Assembly (NCBI GenBank): GCA_032718475.1
Contig: JAUCBJ010004537.1
Span: 93,172-157,171 of the forward strand
DNA from: Nemertoderma westbladi
Lineage: Eukaryota; Xenacoelomorpha; Nemertodermatida; Nemertodermatidae
Direction: 5' to 3'
DNA length: 64,000 nucleotides
Shown piece by piece: positions 34,901 through 47,300 of this stretch. The notes under the pieces were generated by a model. That model did no database searches and was not told the origin of the DNA. It worked only from the letters and a program-made list of their open reading frames with translations. Made by a program: the position numbers and the translations under genes. Positions within the stretch are counted from its first letter, which is position 1. Each line of letters opens with the position of its first letter.

Positions 34901-37900
34901 CTCACTCTCACAAAAGACAAAACTAACTGCCCAAACTTAGTGTTTTGATAAGATAGCATGACCGCCTGCCATGAAATCTATATTTATTACCAGGTTTTTT
35001 TGTGAACCAATAAACCAATTTTTTGGGGGTTAATTTAACCCTAGGGATGTTATCATTGTTATATGTTCTAAATAACTGACTAGCTATTCGCACTGTTCTA
35101 AAAGGGTTTGTTTGGGGGAGAATGTATGGATTTCACGTCTATAGATGATAGAGCCGGAATAATGTCGGGTGTATAATATCAAATATATAGTCAGATGAGT
35201 GAACACACAAGTACAAACAATGTAGTGTTGGGCCGTCTGTCTTGCAGTGCGCTCTAATGACTGTATGACCGGTAGTGAGTATACTGACTAGCTAACTACT
35301 ATCTACACGGTAGGTACAGTAGTATCTCCGAGTCTGTGTCAGGGCGAAGTACATGACTCATCGTTAGTCATCCTTACAGTACCGCAGTCACTGAGCATCT
35401 GCGGGTATGGGGCAAGCCATGTAGTGTGGCGAGTTCGTATCACGGCAGAGAAGATATGGAAATACATGGAAATTACTGAAATAATTTTTTTAATAATCTA
35501 CTACTGTAGTATAATATAATATTAAATAAATGTATTAATTTCAACACAGATAACAAAAAGAGCAGTACTGTATAATAATTAATAATGATATATAAGTAGC
35601 TTGAGTTAATTGTGATTGTGTTGCGAGGGGACAGTCTTAATTCTTGTGTGACGATGAAATATATCGATGTTATACGTGTGAAATAAATTTAAATACACAG
35701 CTCAGTATTATGATGCTTGGGTTAATTAATTGTGATTGAGTTGTGAGTATGGGGGGTTTCCCTTCTCTATTTGTTATCAACAAATAATGAATTCTTCGAG
35801 AATGGTTTAAATTATTTTATTGTTGTGGCACATTATTAATTAATAAAACCCGATGTTTAACATTTATCAATGAGAGCAGCACAGAAAATCCAAAAACTTA
35901 AACGATAATTTTTTTAAATAATAGCTAGCAGATTCTAATGTTGTAGAACATAATATATTTTCTGACTAAATATACAGTAGGATGGTATTACAGTGTAAGT
36001 AAATATGGTATTTCAATTAATAATACCAAAATATAAAATGGGGAGGAGTACGGAACCCAGAAATACCCAATTATACTGTATAAACTTAACAATATCGCTA
36101 ACCATCATATTGAGCTAGAATAATACTCGATAGTGTTCTAGAATTTTTTTAGTTACCCCAGTCAATTTACAACTCATAATATTGAAGTATTATACCGATT
36201 TGTAATTGGTCATTGCTGTAACTTAATCGTCCAATGAGCAATTAGCATGCATGATTAGCATGAGTTATTTTACCCTTGGGTTGATAACTTTGATGTTCAC
36301 TGTTTTTTATTTGATTTGTTGCTAAACGACAATACATTTCAATCAGTAAGTAAAATTAATCTAGTATAATATCAAGGTTATTTTACCCTGGTAAAAATAT
36401 CAATGGAGTCTATGGAAGAACAATTTCTTAATGGGTAACAAACTAGAGTTATATACTGTCATATTAATTATTATTGTGTAGTAACCAAGGAACGGTTCTA
36501 TTTACTCCAACATAATAATTAATTAATAACCATGCAATCAATTATACAGTAATACTTACATCAATACATTTATTATTATTGTGCTGTAATTAATTGTACC
36601 ATACGTATTATGTGTTGTACGAATAAAATAAATAAATAATAATAATAATAATAGCCTTAATTGGCTGCGTTGCAGAATTAATATACACAGATAGTATTAT
36701 TATAATCTTATAAAATTACATACCGGTACTAAATTACTGTGATCCGTATTATAACGAACCTGTCTTTAGACTGGGTAGTTTTTGTCTAAAGCTGAGGCCG
36801 GCAAAAACACGATGGATATATTTACCTATATCACTATATACAGTATGTCACTATATCACTCACTATGTATGTTCACCAAATGGCTTGAAACCACTTGCAT
36901 GCATTGTAAAATTGTAAACGCAAGTATTTATCAATTGTTATCTAGTTGTTGAATAAAAAAGTTGGGAACGATTCGAAGTGCGATATTCGAAATATTTGCA
37001 TATTTTCAACATTATTGAACGCGAAATTAAATACCCACAACTCCCTTGCTTGAAATGTTTTTCAGGTGATTGATATTTAGCAATTATTATGAGGTTACTT
37101 ACTACTGAAATCTGACAGAATGCCAAACGTATTATTATAGTTCTATCTCTATTCAGCCAGTTAGTGTAATGTCAAGCAGTACATCATTTATATATCGTAT
37201 GTATCTATAGGGCCTAATTGTCATCGTTATAATACTGTCATCAACTTAGGCTAAGCTCAATTGTAATGCAAAGGCTTAGTAGGTTTTGTATATCTGGGAC
37301 GTTTACAACAGCTGTCGATTAAACTAACAAAACCATAAAACTGAACCAGGGTGGCTGCCAGCCGGGTACCAACGGCTGTTGGGTAGACTTAAGGGAACAT
37401 TTCACAAACTTTCATAGGATGCTTGTACATGTACATTATATTGGTTGCTCCGATGTTTTTATTAGGCTAACTGAGAATGTATCAGGTATAAATACTGTAA
37501 TTATAGTGTTCTTTATTTTATTTATCTAATACAGAAAAGACCCCTCCGCAGAATAAACTGCTCTTTTGGGCCGTTTCTCAGGTTGCGGATATGGATACCA
37601 TTTCACACATCATCGTAGTAATTGTGATTATGATTTGTTTGCCTAGGCGAATGTGTATTACATTAGATGGGAGGCAGTTTTTTGGTTGATGCAAGTCATT
37701 CTTGGTTTGCATCTTCCAATCCCATCTGTTTCTTGGAGTCTGTATAAGACAGGTTCGTTTAAAGCCATCTTGATGGCGTTCTAGTGTCAATATTTAAAAT
37801 AAAATACACACACAATAACAATACGTCACACTTGTTGACCCTAATTGAATCGCTATTGATTCTACATGGGCGTTCAATACAGTTATATTGATTTATTGGT

Positions 37901-38054
37901 TGTTTTACAGGATATACGAGCTGGTCTCGACGAGGAACTGAGAAGGGGCGTCAACGACCAATACATAGACGACGATGACCTCATCGGGTTCGATTTGTCG
38001 GCCAATCCGCCAAACGACTCGTCGTCACATCAACTAAATGCCGTTCATCATTAA
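31964..38054 (+). CDS. KCTD: KCTD-family BTB (T1-type) domain protein
   Basis: Three exons in one frame: 31964-32404, 33904-34071 and 37911-38054, all phase 0, coding about 250 aa. The N-terminal 80 residues are Ser/Arg-rich. The T1-type BTB domain begins at FVTINVGGYIYSTTNGTL (about residue 88), continues VIMIDRNGEHFGVVLDYLRN at the end of exon 1, and closes in exon 2 with LPTEEFGLRQLKSEARYFQL. Exon 2 then has a charged helix (ELRDIVDRKLRG...), and exon 3 an acidic tail with YIDDDDLIGFDL. KCTD proteins commonly act as adaptors for Cullin-3 ubiquitin ligases or in other oligomeric complexes; which applies here is unknown. The first intron contains an antisense LINE remnant, the second a MITE, and the two introns carry inverted repeats facing each other across exon 2. 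An extra small exon in the 3.8-kb second intron cannot be excluded. Confidence 0.85.
32525..33230 (-). mobile_element. Decayed LINE reverse-transcriptase 3' remnant in KCTD intron 1
   Basis: Antisense to KCTD. The minus strand encodes KVGLAINATKTEFMNFN, a frame change, FDDFQYLGSWI followed by a TAG stop, then an open frame with VFLYGGETWTLTKS, RLLRAALNISWRQHITN and RRLRFRGHCWRSKDEVIPDL. These match, block by block, the C-terminal half of the reverse transcriptase at 6320-7563 (YLGSWIRK, RLRFAGHCFRR), but they come from a different family member. Catalytic FADD is absent because of 5' truncation. Confidence 0.85.
33450..33496 (+). mobile_element. Solitary 3' end of the TGTGGGGC family
   Basis: The sequence TTCGCCAAAGGCTTTGCCAC then TTCGTG and CTCGCCCCACA matches the right ends at 50842-50881 and 59165-59203. 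The left end was not located. Confidence 0.5.
33640..33835 (+). repeat. Inverted-repeat arm upstream of KCTD exon 2
   Basis: It shares long blocks with the reverse complement of 37345-37800: ATGGCTTTAAACGAACCTGT, CTCCAAGAAACAGATGGGAT, CCTATGAAAGTTTGTG and an AACAGC(T/C)GTTGGTA block. Identity in the first 100 bp looks well over 80 percent by eye. It starts about 260 bp before exon 2. Confidence 0.75.
34115..34888 (+). mobile_element. MITE with perfect 22-bp TIRs, KCTD intron 2
   Basis: The left TIR (34115-34136) begins GGGTCATCCATAAAAGACGT; the right TIR (34867-34888) is its exact complement. Flanking CTTGG at 34110-34114 and 34889-34893 is a 5-bp target duplication. Subterminal regions on both sides contain TCCGGAC/ACCGGACAT and long G runs (24 G at 34187-34210). 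It inserted about 40 bp downstream of the exon 2 donor. An 82-codon frame at 34619 is described separately. Confidence 0.85.
34619..34867 (+). pseudogene. Short coding fragment inside the MITE
   Basis: The frame starts MSEYNKFIELYRKSHSELSR, continues with a Lys/Glu-rich probable coiled-coil (about 50 residues), then runs into the subterminal G-rich repeat, where it encodes Gly-rich nonsense. The first 50 residues have normal amino-acid composition and look like a captured or retained first exon, perhaps of the autonomous parent element. Function unknown. Confidence 0.4.
34894..37344. other. KCTD intron 2, no gene seen
   Basis: AT-rich sequence with small (AAT)n runs (near 36630-36650). No conserved exon was identified between 34072 and 37910. 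Confidence 0.5.
37345..37800 (-). repeat. Inverted-repeat arm downstream of KCTD exon 2
   Basis: Reverse-complement partner of 33640-33835, ending 110 bp before the exon 3 acceptor. Relative to the other arm it carries an internal insertion of roughly 180 bp (about 37430-37610). Confidence 0.75.
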
Positions 38055-38062
38055 TAAATAAA
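38053..38062 (+). terminator. Polyadenylation signals overlapping the KCTD stop codon
   Basis: The stop TAA (38052-38054) is part of TAATAAATAAAA, giving overlapping AATAAA hexamers at 38053-38058 and 38057-38062. If used, the 3' UTR would be only some tens of bases and would end before the minisatellite at 38230. Confidence 0.5.
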
Positions 38063-38229
38063 ATTACATAATGTTATTCAATAAGCCTTCCTCATTATAT
38101 TAATTATTATCATTAAAGTTCAAGAATTAACTTTTGCGACAAGTGAATATATTCAAACTCTGTTTGATATTCAACCTGGCTGGCGTATTGACCCAAATAC
38201 CATTTCCAGCAACGCCACATACATTGTAT

Positions 38230-39632
38230 AAGGATGCACAAGTATGACCATCCCGCACGCACCCACTAAGGATGCACAAGTGTGACCATACCCGCACGCA
38301 CCCACTAAGGATGCACAAGTGTGACCATACCCGCACGCACCCACTAAGGATGCACAAGTGTGACCATACCCGCACGCACCCACTAAGGATGCACAAGTGT
38401 GACCATACCCGCACGCACCCACTAAGGATGCACAAGTGTGACCATACCCGCACGCACCCACTAAGGATGCACAAGTGTGACCATACCCGCAGGCACCCAC
38501 TAAGGATGCACAAGTGTGACCATACCCGCACGCACCCACTAAGGATACACAAGTGTGACCCTGACCACACCCGCACGCACCCACTAAGGATACACAAGTG
38601 TGACCCTGACCACACCCGCACGCACCCACTAAGGATGCACAAGTGTGACCATACCCGCAGGCACCCACTAAGGATGCACAAGTGTGACCATACCCGCACG
38701 CACCCACTAAGGATACACAAGTGTGACCCTGACCACACCCGCACGCACCCACTAAGGATACACAAGTGTGACCCTGACCACACCCGCACGCACCCACTAA
38801 GGATGCACAAGTGTGACCATACCCGCACGCACCCACTAAGGATACACAAGTGTGACCCTGACCACACCCGCACGCACCCACTAAGGATACACAAGTGTGA
38901 CCCTGACCACACCCGCACGCACCCACTAAGGATGCACAAGTGTGACCATACCCGCACGCACCCACTAAGGATGCACAAGTATGACCATACCCGCACGCAC
39001 CCACTAAGGATACACAAGTGTGACCATACCCGCACGCACCCACTAAGGATGCACAAGTGTGACCATACCCGCACGCACCCACTAAGGATACACAAGTGTG
39101 ACCCTGACCACACCCGCACGCACCCACTAAGGATACACAAGTGTGACCCTGACCACACCCGCACGCACCCACTAAGGATGCACAAGTGTGACCATACCCG
39201 CACGCACCCACTAAGGATGCACAAGTATGACCATACCCGCACGCACCCACTAAGGATACACAAGTGTGACCATACCCGCACGCACCCACTAAGGATGCAC
39301 AAGTATGACCATACCCGCAGGCACCCACTAAGGATGCACAAGTGTGACCATACCCACACGCACCCACTAAGGATGCACAAGTGTGACCATACCCGCACGC
39401 ACCCACTAAGGATGCACAAGTGTGACCCTGACCATACCCGCACGCACCCACTAAGGATGCACAAGTGTGACCATACCCGCAGGCACCCACTAAGGATACA
39501 CAAGTGTGACCATACCCGCAGGCACCCACTAAGGATGCACAAGTGTGACCATACCCACACGCACCCACTAAGGATGCACAAGTGTGACCCTGACCATACC
39601 CGCACGCACCCACTAAGGATGCACAAGTATGA
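38230..39632. repeat. 39/45-bp minisatellite between convergent genes
   Basis: About 34-35 tandem units. The common unit is 39 bp (CTAAGGATGCACAAGTGTGA then CCATACCCGCACGCACCCA). A 45-bp variant replaces CCATACCC with CCCTGACCACACCC and has ATACACAA. Variants are arranged in recurring pairs, indicating higher-order duplication. Both lengths are divisible by three and lack stops in several frames, so open frames of 460-502 codons appear on both strands; these are almost certainly not genes. Confidence 0.95.
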
Positions 39633-39639
39633 CAATTTA

Positions 39640-41322
39640 GATTATTTCAGTTGATATTATGTGTTTTTAAATTTAAAGGATTGGGATTTTAGGCGGCTAC
39701 ATTAATTTTGGTTGAGTTTATGGCTCCGTTTTAGTCCGTCCGACCTTTTGATGGTTATCAGAATTTTCAATGATTTCAGTTCAAGGTAACATTTCCCCCT
39801 AGCATTTAATCTTATAGTTGCAGGAGGCGTAGATAGATATCGCCTCGGCGAATTAAACAAATATAATTAATTATCAATTTAATGGGAAATTAGCTCGTTA
39901 CAGATGCACGTCAAAGAATAAACGAGTGTAACCCATGGTAGTTGAACACCAACTTTATATTATTATTATGAACCTGTAAAAAAAAGTATATAAATTTATA
40001 AAACTTCGAAGGTTGCTGCTTATAATCAATCATATGAATAATTAAGTCGAGTCCTGAAAAATAGCATAACATATCCCCTACCACTATATTTATAATGAAC
40101 GCCCCAGAAAATATATCTCCATCCATAAGTTCTGAGTTTTGTTAGCAAAACCAATGAAATATTCATAAGTTTCGCTTTATAAAAATGTTATTTCAAGGTC
40201 ACTTAAGATTTAATTCAATGATATTCATACTTCCTATTGGGAATCGAGTGAGTAATTCTCCATAAATAATATTCCATTAATTACGTTCTACCATTTTATT
40301 TTTATAAAAGTGATAAATAAAAACCATTAATATTTTAGCATTTTATACAAAATTAACTCGAGCTTTGATGATACTTTCCGTCCCTCGGGGTATGTAAAGA
40401 TAAATTCAGTAAATTGATTAACAGTCGCGTTGCAGGCAAAGCGATGGATAATAATTAATGTAAGAAATTTGGGAGTATGGCAGCTGATATCCGGATGCTG
40501 TAAGGTAGAACGCATAAACGCCACTTAATTAAAATAAAAAGAATACAAAGTAGGATATAACCTGACAAAATAGAGCAATGTGGTTTCCGAATCGTTAATT
40601 ACCGTAAAAAAGGTACTGAATTCCACAAATAAATGTTTATTATATATGATAACTATTGAAACTATTTAGTCAAAATTTACAACAGCACATAGGAAAGCAC
40701 TAATTTATTACACCCTAATATAATCTGGCATTAATTGATATCTATATTACATCACAAACCTATCGGCGTAAATGTTATGGATACACTATCACATCGCATT
40801 TATAGAGCTGCATACATCAGTGTAGACACACACCAGACACAAGTAGTGCACTACTTTATAAACATTAATAATACAATTCTAATATAATATCATTCAGCAC
40901 ATTAATAATTCAACCAGTTAAATTTATAGTTAGTGTACGAGTTCAGCCGGAAGTATCATCTGTAACCAGAAGTCACGCATCCCTACATTGGAGTTCGTAC
41001 TACTTTATAAACTAGAGTACCGGTATGTGCTTACTAACTGCAGTATGCACTGTGGACTGTGGTATGTGCAGCAGCTATGCACTACACGTTATACACAATA
41101 ATGTATGCAAACCATTTACGCTGAGACCCATTACCATAACCGGATTAAATAACTTGTTAAACATACAAACATAATAATATATTGCATAATGACAGGTAGT
41201 ACTAACTGCATATCAATTACCATAACCCACTACTTCATGTAAAGTATAAGGAAATCAACTTTACAATATAAGTAGTGCAGTTACTTATAGTTGTACTAAG
41301 TAGATAGTTCAATAGACCCAGA
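39640..41322. other. Importin-alpha 3' flank
   Basis: No coding sequence. On the minus strand the first AATAAA after the importin stop is at 40704-40709, so the 3' UTR may be about 600 bases. Confidence 0.45.
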
Positions 41323-44300
41323 TCACTCAAAATTGAATCCACCCGCTGGTGGAACGGCCGCTGCGTCCAGACTAGCTTCGTCTCCCTCCTCCTCCTAAGA
41401 ACAAAACATAACGCAATATGTGTAAGTAGAAACTAATAGCTGAATTATTATCAGACTGATTGGTCGTAAAATAAGAAACAAAAAAACACTATAAGGAAAT
41501 AGGAATAAAAGTGAATGTAAGTAAAGTTATCGGTATGCGAGAAACACTAGAGGCTACCCGAAGAGTCCTCTCTCTTGGCGGTTACCTGTACGGCGGGCAG
41601 AGCGCCACAGTAACTCCCAAGGTTGAACACTCCATAACTATCTAATTAATTATTTACTCCCACATCAGAAGCCAGGTTCCCATTGTACCGCCGGGTTGGC
41701 GTAACCATTACATAGCTTAGGGACATACCAGTGAGAATTATTTCTGCAGCCTTGTCCGAGTATCTTCTCGGACACTACAATATAAACTTACTTCATAAAA
41801 AAAGGCTATAAAAAATCGACTTACTGATGGAAAAATAATTAATAAATAATTAGTTATCCCACACATAAAGAAACAGTAATAAATAAACTTACCGCCAAAA
41901 AGAAGGTCTCTATGATATCAACCGAAGCTTTGTAGACCGCCTCATTCTCGTGATCCTGCAGTCCTTCTATCTTGTCGAGACCTCCGCATTCCTCGATAAT
42001 CCTGGAGACTTCATCGAGATATCCCTTCTTTACTGCCCCCTAAAAGAAAAAAAAATAGTAGCCAAGTCAATAAATAAAGTAGATGATAGCAAATTGTAGT
42101 GTCGGTAGCAAATTATAGTGTCGGTAGCAAATTGTAGTGTCGGTAGCAAATTGTCGGTCTGTTAGCAATTCTGTTAAACGATTCCTATTCCATTAATGAT
42201 GAAAAATGACCAAAACATGCATTGCATGAACCAGAAGACAACAATTTTGGAAACTTTTATCGGGTCTTTAGTTACATAGAGTTATTGTGTATCCGCGTGG
42301 GGAACATTCAAAATTGTATATACATTAAATGAAGTAAAAGACATTGAAACCAAATGATATGAAATAAATATGTATGGCAACTCAGATCTTGGTGATTAAA
42401 GAAACATCAAAAGTCAGAAAATGTGCAGAACAAATCATCACAGTTGCTAAAATACATATATTATATACATATAAATTATATTTATGTGAATTTAATATTA
42501 ATATTAATTTCGATACAATAAATTAAATTTGGCCAGAGCGTCCAATACAACCTTTACTTACAGCTAACAATTTAGCGAGAGCTTCTAATACAAACTTTAC
42601 TTACAGCTAACAACTTGGCCAGAGCTTCCAATACAACCTTTACTTACAGCTAACAACTTGGCCAGAGCTTCCAATACAACCTTTACTTACAGCTAACAAC
42701 TTGGCCAGAGCTTCCAATACAACCTTTACTTACAGCTAACAACTTGGCCAGAGCTTCCAATACAACCTTTACTTACAGCTAACAACTTGGCGAGAGCTTC
42801 CAATACAACCTTTACTTACAGCTAACAACTTAGCGAGAGCTTCCAATACAACCTTTACTTACAGCTAACAACTTGGCCAGAGCTTCCAATACAACCTTTA
42901 CTTACAGCTAACAACTTGGCCAGAGTTTCCAATACAACCTTTACTTACAGCTAACAACTTGGCCAGAGCTTCCAATACAACGTTTACTTACAGCTAACAA
43001 CTTGGCCAGAGCTTCCAATACAACCTTTACTTACAGCTAACAACTTGGCCAGAGCTTCCAATACAACCTTTACTTACAGCTAACAACTTGGCCAGAGCTT
43101 CCAATACAACCTTTACTTACAGCTAACAACTTGGCCAGAGCTTCCAATACAACCTTTACTTACAGCTAACAACTTAGCGAGAGCATCCAATACAACCTTT
43201 ACTTACAGCTAACAACTTAGCGAGAGCATCCAATACAAACTTTACTTACAGCTAACAACTTGGCCAGAGCTTCCAATACAACCTTTACTTACAGCTAACA
43301 ACTTGGCCAGAGCTTCCAATACAACCTTTACTTACAGCTAACAACTTGGCCAGAGCTTCCAATACAACCTTTACTTACAGCTAACAACTTGGCCAGAGCT
43401 TCCAATACAACCTTTACTTACAGCGAACAACTTAGCGAGAGCTTCCAATACAACCTTTACTTACAGCTAACAACTTGGCCAGAGTTTCCAATACAACCTT
43501 TACTTACAGCTAACAACTTGGCCAGAGCTTCCAATACAACCTTTACTTACAGCTAACAACTTGGCCAGAGCTTCCAATACAACCTTTACTTACAGCTAAC
43601 AACTTGGCCAGAGCTTCCAATACAACCTTTACTTACAGCTAACAACTTGGCGAGAGCTTCCAATACAACCTTTACTTACAGCTAACAACTTGGCCAGAGC
43701 TTCCAATACAACCTTTACTTACAGCTAACAACTTGGCCAGAGCTTCCAATACAACCTTTACTTACAGCTAACAACTTAGCGAGAGCATCCAATACAACCT
43801 TTACTTACAGCTAACAACTTAGCGAGAGCATCCAATACAAACTTTACTTACAGCTAACAACTTGGCCAGAGCTTCCAATACAACCTTTACTTACAGCTAA
43901 CAACTTGGCCAGAGCTTCCAATACAACCTTTACTTACAGCTAACAACTTGGCCAGAGCTTCCAATACAACCTTTACTTACAGCTAACAACTTAGCGAGAG
44001 CATCCAATACAACCTTTACTTACAGCTAACAACTTAGCGAGAGCATCCAATACAAACTTTACTTACAGCTAACAACTTGGCCAGAGCTTCCAATACAACC
44101 TTTACTTACAGCTAACAACTTAGCGAGAGCATCCAATACAAACTTTACTTACAGCTAACAACTTGGCCAGAGCTTCCAATACAACCTTTACTTACAGCTA
44201 ACAACTTAGCGAGAGCATCCAATACAAACGAAACTTTACTTACAGCTAACAACTTGGCCAGAGCTTCCAATACAACCTTTACTTACAGCTAACAACTTAG

Positions 44301-47300
44301 CGAGAGCATCCAATACAACCTTTACTTACAGCTAACAACTTAGCGAGAGCTTCCAATACAACCTTTACTTACAGCTAACAACTTGGCCAGAGCTTCCAAT
44401 ACAACCTTTACTTACAGCTAACAACTTGGCCAGAGCTTCCAATACAACCTTTACTTACAGCTAACAACTTGGCCAGAGCTTCCAATACAACCTTTACTTA
44501 CAGCGAACAACTTAGCGAGAGCTTCCAATACAACCTTTACTTACAGCTAACAACTTGGCCAGAGTTTCCAATACAACCTTTACTTACAGCTAACAACTTG
44601 GCCAGAGCTTCCAATACAACCTTTACTTACAGCTAACAACTTGGCCAGAGCTTCCAATACAACCTTTACTTACAGCTAACAACTTGGCCAGAGCTTCCAA
44701 TACAACCTTTACTTACAGCTAACAACTTGGCGAGAGCTTCCAATACAACCTTTACTTACAGCTAACAACTTGGCCAGAGCTTCCAATACAACCTTTACTT
44801 ACAGCTAACAACTTGGCCAGAGCTTCCAATACAACATTTACTTACAGCTAACAACTTAGCGAGAGCATCCAATACAACCTTTACTTACAGCTAACAACTT
44901 AGCGAGAGCATCCAATACAAACTTTACTTACAGCTAACAACTTGGCCAGAGCTTCCAATACAACCTTTACTTACAGCTAACAACTTGGCCAGAGCTTCCA
45001 ATACAACCTTTACTTACAGCTAACAACTTGGCCAGAGCTTCCAATACAACCTTTACTTACAGCTAACAACTTAGCGAGAGCATCCAATACAACCTTTACT
45101 TACAGCTAACAACTTAGCGAGAGCTTCCAATACAACCTTTACTTACAGCTAACAACTTGGCCAGAGCTTCCAATACAACCTTTACTTACAGCTAACAACT
45201 TGGCCAGAGCTTCCAATACAACCTTTACTTACAGCTAACAACTTGGCCAGAGCTTCCAATACAACCTTTACTTACAGCTAACAACTTGGCCAGAGCTTCC
45301 AATACAACCTTTACTTACAGCTAACAACTTGGCCAGAGCTTCCAATACAACCTTTACTTACAGCTAACAACTTAGCGAGAGCTTCCAATACAACCTTTAC
45401 TTACAGCTAACAACTTGGCCAGAGCTTCCAATACAACCTTTACTTACAGCTAACAACTTAGCGAGAGCATCCAATACAACCTTTACTTACAGCTAACAAC
45501 TTGGCCAGAGCTTCCAATACAACCTTTACTTACAGCTAACAACTTAGCGAGAGCTTCCAATACAACCTTTACTTACAGCTAACAACTTGGCCAGAGCTTC
45601 CAATACAACCTTTACTTACAGCTAACAACTTAGCGAGAGCATCCAATACAACCTTTACTTACAGCTAACAACTTGGCCAGAGCTTCCAATACAACCTTTA
45701 CTTACAGCTAACAACTTGGCCAGAGCTTCCAATACAACCTTTACTTACAGCTAACAACTTGGCCAGAGCTTCCAATACAACCTTTACTTACAGCTAACAA
45801 CTTGGCCAGAGCTTCCAATACAACCTTTACTTACAGCTAACAACTTGGCCAGAGCTTCCAATACAACCTTTACTTACAGCTAACAACTTGGCCAGAGCTT
45901 CCAATACAACCTTTACTTACAGCTAACAACTTGGCCAGAGCTTCCAATACAACCTTTACTTACAGCTAACAACTTGGCCAGAGCTTCCAATACAACCTTT
46001 ACTTACAGCTAACAACTTGGCCAGAGCTTCCAATACAACCTTTACTTACAGCTAACAACTTGGCCAGAGCTTCCAATACAACCTTTACTTACAGCTAACA
46101 ACTTGGCCAGAGCTTCCAATACAACCTTTACTTACAGCTAACAACTTGGCCAGAGCTTCCAATACAACCTTTACTTACAGCTAACAACTTGGCCAGAGCT
46201 TCCAATACAACCTTTACTTACAGCTAACAACTTGGCCAGAGCTTCCAATACAACCTTTACTTACAGCTAACAACTTAGAGAGAGCTTCCAATACAACCTT
46301 TACTTACAGCTAACAACTTGGCCAGAGCTTCCAATACAACCTTTACTTACAGCTAACAACTTGGCCAGAGCTTCCAATACAACCTTTACTTACAGCTAAC
46401 AACTTGGCCAGAGCTTCCAATACAACCTTTACTTACAGCTAACAACTTAGAGAGAGCTTCCAATACAACAATAACGAACTTGACTTCGTTGCATATAAGG
46501 AGATTGCAGAGCGGTGGCAGCGCTCCGGCATGCACAATGCAGGCTATCTGTGAGTCCGTGCCTCCAGATATTATATTAGTTACAACCCATCCGACCTCCT
46601 TCTGGGTCTTATAGTCGGCCTGAAAGTGAAAGTAAATTGTTAAGAAAGAATATATGTCACTGTAATACTAATACTAGGAGTAGAAATGAAAAATTGAAAA
46701 ATGTCATTCCGATTAAATTTCCGATTTCAGTTGGGGGTTTTAAAGTTTGGTAGTAATACCTAGTCTGCCTGTCTGTCTGTCGGCCACTCCTACAATTTGA
46801 TGGACAGACGTCATACGGAAAAACAGCGAAACGGTTTGTAGATTTGAAATCCTCATTAAATTCTGCTCTATGAAATAAAAAAAAATATTTAGAAATTTTT
46901 ACGTGGATGGCTGTGCCCCCTCCCCCCCCCCCCCCCCCCCACCTCCCTCCCCCTCTCAAGACCCCTGCTGATCCCCCACTTTAGCAATCTGCTATAAATT
47001 TTGATCCATTAAGTAACGGATCTATTACGTAGATAATTCTTCATAGGATTTGACTTGGTAAAGGAAGTCTCGCCTGGAGGGTGGCAGTTAGGTACGTGTC
47101 GAGAAATACAACGCACCCCCATCTGTGAGACAAATGGTTACACCTGATGGGGGGTGGCTTTAGCTATAATATGAAATAAATTGTTGCTTTTTGTAATAAC
47201 CAAAGCGTTAATTCCTTTGGATAATGGAATATTATAAAATATAATATTTTCCTGGAAACATGCGATAGATTTATTTGTGACGTGTTAAAAAAAGAAATCA

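Noticed and set aside
38127-39654. Open frames of 460-502 codons on both strands
   Set aside because: They come from a 39/45-bp tandem repeat without stop codons; they overlap in antisense, have no start context or splice support, and encode only the repeat.
42529-46469. CRISPR-like array
   Set aside because: The units are contiguous 43-bp tandem repeats without unique spacers, in a eukaryotic intron, and are explained by duplication of an exon-intron border.
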